17,998 nt of DNA from Cladosporium sp. IMV 00045 (lineage: Eukaryota > Ascomycota > Dothideomycetes > Cladosporiales > Cladosporiaceae): the NCBI GenBank assembly GCA_001931905.2, contig MSJI02000385.1:1-17998 (forward strand), given 5' to 3'. The notes under the pieces are model-generated. The model ran no database searches. It saw nothing but the letters and a program-made list of their open reading frames with translations, and was not told the origin of the DNA. A program made the position numbers and the translations under genes. Of the stretch, positions 17,668 to 17,998 are shown piece after piece. Each line of letters opens with the position of its first letter. The stretch's first letter is position 1.

Positions 17668-17998
17668 ATGGCTAACGGCACAGCCAACGGTTACTTTCCT
17701 GACCCTGCCGACATCCACCAACCTCGAGCGCGGAAGCCTATCAACGCTGCGGTTGCGCGAGCCTTCAGTCAAGATGTCGCCGTGCCAGACTCGGGTGTCG
17801 CCAGGTAAGTGACAGACAGGAGTGTTTCAAGTGCACCTTCCATGATAGCTAACAACACCCTTGCAGTGGACGAAGCACGCCCGCCCCGCCCGAAGACGCT
17901 CCGCCATCCGTAAAGACCACGTCCGCCGTCCGCAAAGAGATCCGCCAGCAGAACAAACGGAGAATCTTCCCGACCATCGAATACCAGTCGCGCGTCTC
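17668..17998 (+). CDS. 5' end of an unidentified gene, possibly sterol O-acyltransferase
   Basis: Exon 1 is 17668-17804, the intron is 17805-17866 (GTAAGT..TTGCAG with GCTAAC), and exon 2 runs past the window end. The start has an excellent context (caaccATGg). The first 89 residues are a polar, proline- and alanine-rich N-terminus (MANGTANGYFPDPADIHQ..) leading into a basic stretch and KRRIFPTIEYQSRVS. No membrane segment or catalytic motif is reached yet. The last motif resembles the region just before the first membrane span of fungal sterol/diacylglycerol acyltransferases of the MBOAT group, but this rests on a short similarity remembered in outline. The gene structure is well supported; the product name is not. 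Confidence 0.6.

Overview
The window looks like ordinary gene-rich chromosome from a filamentous ascomycete. Genes are interrupted by short introns (54-81 nt) with GT..AG ends and CTAAC or CTGAC branch sites. Many products are secreted proteins with a signal peptide followed by a Kex2-type dibasic site, and there are typical fungal families (GH31, GH131, TMEM16/Ist2, DUF3602, DUF3074). The mix fits a dothideomycete, but the sequence alone does not prove the class.

Layout, left to right: (1) the 3' part of a GNAT acetyltransferase (+, cut by the window edge); (2) a secreted GH31 alpha-glucosidase on the minus strand (574-3555, 3 exons, 955 aa), tail-to-tail with the GNAT gene; (3) a gene-poor stretch of about 1.95 kb; (4) a TMEM16/anoctamin-type membrane protein (+, 5509-8101, 5 exons, 780 aa) with all six expected calcium-site residues; (5) a cysteine-rich, GPI-anchor-type surface protein (+, 8512-9389, 4 exons including a 24-nt microexon); (6) an imine reductase/reductive aminase-like dehydrogenase (+, 9885-10784); (7) a secreted GH131 glucanase (-, 10850-11764), tail-to-tail with the reductase; (8) a DUF3602/Par32-like protein with three GRGGAGN repeats (+, 12444-12977); (9) a small secreted eight-cysteine protein (+, 13803-14158) whose reading frame needs a GC-AG intron; (10) a DUF3074 START-like protein with a long charged coiled coil (+, 15124-17046); (11) the 5' end of one more gene (+, from 17668) that runs off the window.

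The genes do not form an obvious pathway or biosynthetic cluster. Themes are extracellular glucan or starch breakdown (GH31, GH131), cell surface and secretion (the GPI-type and eight-Cys proteins), and lipid or membrane biology (TMEM16, START-like protein, possibly the last partial gene).

The most unusual DNA-level signal is a set of short telomere-like motifs between genes. One 21-bp copy occurs twice as a perfect inverted pair at 4871-4891 and 9499-9519. A third, shorter one lies next to a GATA-site pair in front of the Par32-like gene. I found no CRISPR array, intact transposon, rRNA or convincing tRNA. I do not see a clearly novel multi-gene system.
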